6,156 nt of DNA. Origin: Candidatus Omnitrophota bacterium (lineage in GTDB: Bacteria; Omnitrophota; Gorgyraeia; Tantalellales; Tantalellaceae). Under the pieces are notes generated by a model, which made no database searches, was not told the origin of the DNA, and was given only the letters and a program-made list of their open reading frames with translations. Location of the stretch: positions 1 through 6,156 of the forward strand of contig JABMSC010000176.1 in assembly GCA_013204685.1 (NCBI GenBank). Reading direction: 5' to 3'. Every line of letters starts with the position of its first letter. Position 1 is the first letter of the stretch. Positions 5,071-6,156 of the stretch are shown here, one piece after another. Both the position numbers and the translations under genes were made by a program.

Positions 5071-6124
5071 ACTTCCAAATGCCGGCTATTTTGTGACCGC
5101 ACATTTTGCATGTCCCATTCGAAGAAACCTTATTTTCAAGAACACTATAACCCTGCCGCTTTATTACGATCTTACCGCATCCCGGGCATGTTGTGCTTGC
5201 GGTAACAATATCCGGGACATTCCCGACATACACGTAATGCAGCCCCTCTTCCAGAGCGATTTCTCTGGCTCGCTTTAATGTCTCCAAAGGCGTCGGGTAA
5301 AGAGATCTTAGTTTATACTGCGGCCAGAACCTTGAAAAGTGAAGCGGCACATCAGGACCCAGATTGGTTTTTATCCATTTGACCATCTGTCGGATCACTT
5401 TCATATCGTCGTTAAGTGTCGGGACGATTAAGTTCGTCAGTTCCATCCAGACCCCTTCGTTCTTCATTATAACCATAGCCTCGAGGATATTATCCAGCTC
5501 CTGCGCGCATACTTCCCTCAAGTAGTTATTGTCGAAACCTTTAAAATCAACGTTTGCCGCATCTATATATTTACATGCATGTTTTAACGGTTCCGGATTT
5601 ATCTTTCCCCCTGTAACCCAGATATTATATATGCCCTTTTTTTTCGCAAGTTTTGCCGCATCAAGTGAGTATTCATAAAACGCTATTGGCTCCGTATAAG
5701 TGTAGGCGATAGACTTGCAGCCATTACCAACAGCAGTGGCAACTACGCCTTCAGTGCTTAATCTGTGGTTTGTTGTCTCCTCCGGGGGCCTCTGTGAGAT
5801 CGTCCAGTTCTGGCAAAATTTGCATCTGGAGTTACATCCTGCAGTCGCGATCGAAAAAGACTTGCTGCCCGGCAAAAGATGGAACATCGGTTTCTTTTCA
5901 ATGGGATCGATGTGAGAAGAACAGATAAGCTCATATACAAGTGAATAGAGCTTTCCGTTTACGGGTTCCCTCACCCGGCAGAACCCCCTCTGGCCGTTGG
6001 ATAAAGTGCGCCGGTTGATACAAAGACCGCACTGTACGGCTTCATCACCCATCTTCCTGTAAAAAAGAGCTTCATGCATGCCGCGCTTCTCTCCAATAGC
6101 GGCAAAAGCTTCATATCTGGACAT
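5069..6124 (-). CDS. amrS: AmmeMemoRadiSam-type radical SAM enzyme (AmrS-like)
   Basis: A radical S-adenosylmethionine enzyme of the group encoded with AMMECR1- and Memo-like proteins in many genomes; its reaction is not established. Residues here are numbered from the ATG at 6124. The [4Fe-4S] motif is C97-x3-C101-x2-C104 within TAGCNSRCKFCQNWTISQ (94-111). Before it lie a cysteine cluster (C32, C35, C49) and HIDPIEKKPMFHLLPGS (71-87), both typical of this group. Later come YTYTEP (141-146), VTGGKI (170-175), HFSRFWPQYKL (262-272) and YVYVGNVP (297-304). A C-terminal zinc-ribbon-like pair follows (C313, C316, C339, C342). The start is uncertain: 6124 lacks a Shine-Dalgarno, 6079 (336 residues, beginning MHEALFYRK as relatives do) has GGAGAG nine bases upstream, and the frame is open to the window edge, so an N-terminal extension beyond 6156 is possible. 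No AMMECR1 or Memo gene lies in the window. The next gene, 8 bases on, is the membrane synthase-like protein. Confidence 0.92.
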   Translation of the reverse strand: MSRYEAFAAIGEKRGMHEALFYRKMGDEAVQCGLCINRRTLSNGQRGFCRVREPVNGKLYSLVYELICSSHIDPIEKKPMFHLLPGSKSFSIATAGCNSRCKFCQNWTISQRPPEETTNHRLSTEGVVATAVGNGCKSIAYTYTEPIAFYEYSLDAAKLAKKKGIYNIWVTGGKINPEPLKHACKYIDAANVDFKGFDNNYLREVCAQELDNILEAMVIMKNEGVWMELTNLIVPTLNDDMKVIRQMVKWIKTNLGPDVPLHFSRFWPQYKLRSLYPTPLETLKRAREIALEEGLHYVYVGNVPDIVTASTTCPGCGKIVIKRQGYSVLENKVSSNGTCKMCGHKIAGIWK

Positions 6125-6156
6125 AAGGTCAAATGCGTATATAGACGCTCCTATCC

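Noticed and set aside
5061..5111. Longer membrane protein starting at the ATG at 5111
   Set aside because: It adds a polar 17-residue stretch before the first membrane helix, overlaps amrS by 43 bases and has a poor ribosome site compared with the ATG at 5060.

Overview
The window carries six genes or gene fragments plus a short intergenic control region, and all of them are read from the minus strand. Genes are tightly packed, with gaps of 8 to 70 bases inside operons, Shine-Dalgarno sequences on most genes and near-consensus sigma70-type promoters, so this is bacterial DNA. Base composition looks moderate. The AmrS-type radical SAM gene and the membrane-embedded spermidine-synthase-like protein would fit an uncultured anaerobic or fermentative lineage, for example the Omnitrophota/PVC neighbourhood. 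That placement rests on gene content and style only and is weak.

Right block, 6156 down to 2710. An AmrS-like radical SAM enzyme is followed after 8 bases by a 756-residue membrane protein with a spermidine-synthase-type SAM domain between two sets of membrane helices. The ribosome binding site of the second gene overlaps the stop codon of the first, so the pair is very probably co-translated. A clear rho-independent terminator closes the unit.

Middle block, about 2708 down to 2304. A near-consensus promoter, with a perfect 16-base palindrome in its spacer, drives a 57-residue AbrB/MazE/SpoVT-type DNA-binding protein and a 60-residue, strongly basic protein of unknown function. The two are coupled by an ATGA overlap. 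It looks like a compact self-regulated cassette. The usual toxin (MazF or PIN type) is absent and the small basic protein takes its place.

Left block, about 2303 down to 1. A structured intergenic repeat-like element comes first (2203-2267), then a good promoter (2110-2138), then a YggS/PLPBP-family pyridoxal-phosphate homeostasis protein, a metallo-beta-lactamase-fold hydrolase of the dihydropterin-ribofuranosyl-aminobenzene-phosphate-synthase-like group, and the first 205 codons of thioredoxin reductase, which runs off the left edge. Their spacing suggests one housekeeping/redox operon.

The most interesting items are the AbrB plus small-basic-protein cassette with its operator, and the AmrS/membrane aminopropyltransferase-like pair, whose catalytic loop departs from true spermidine synthases.
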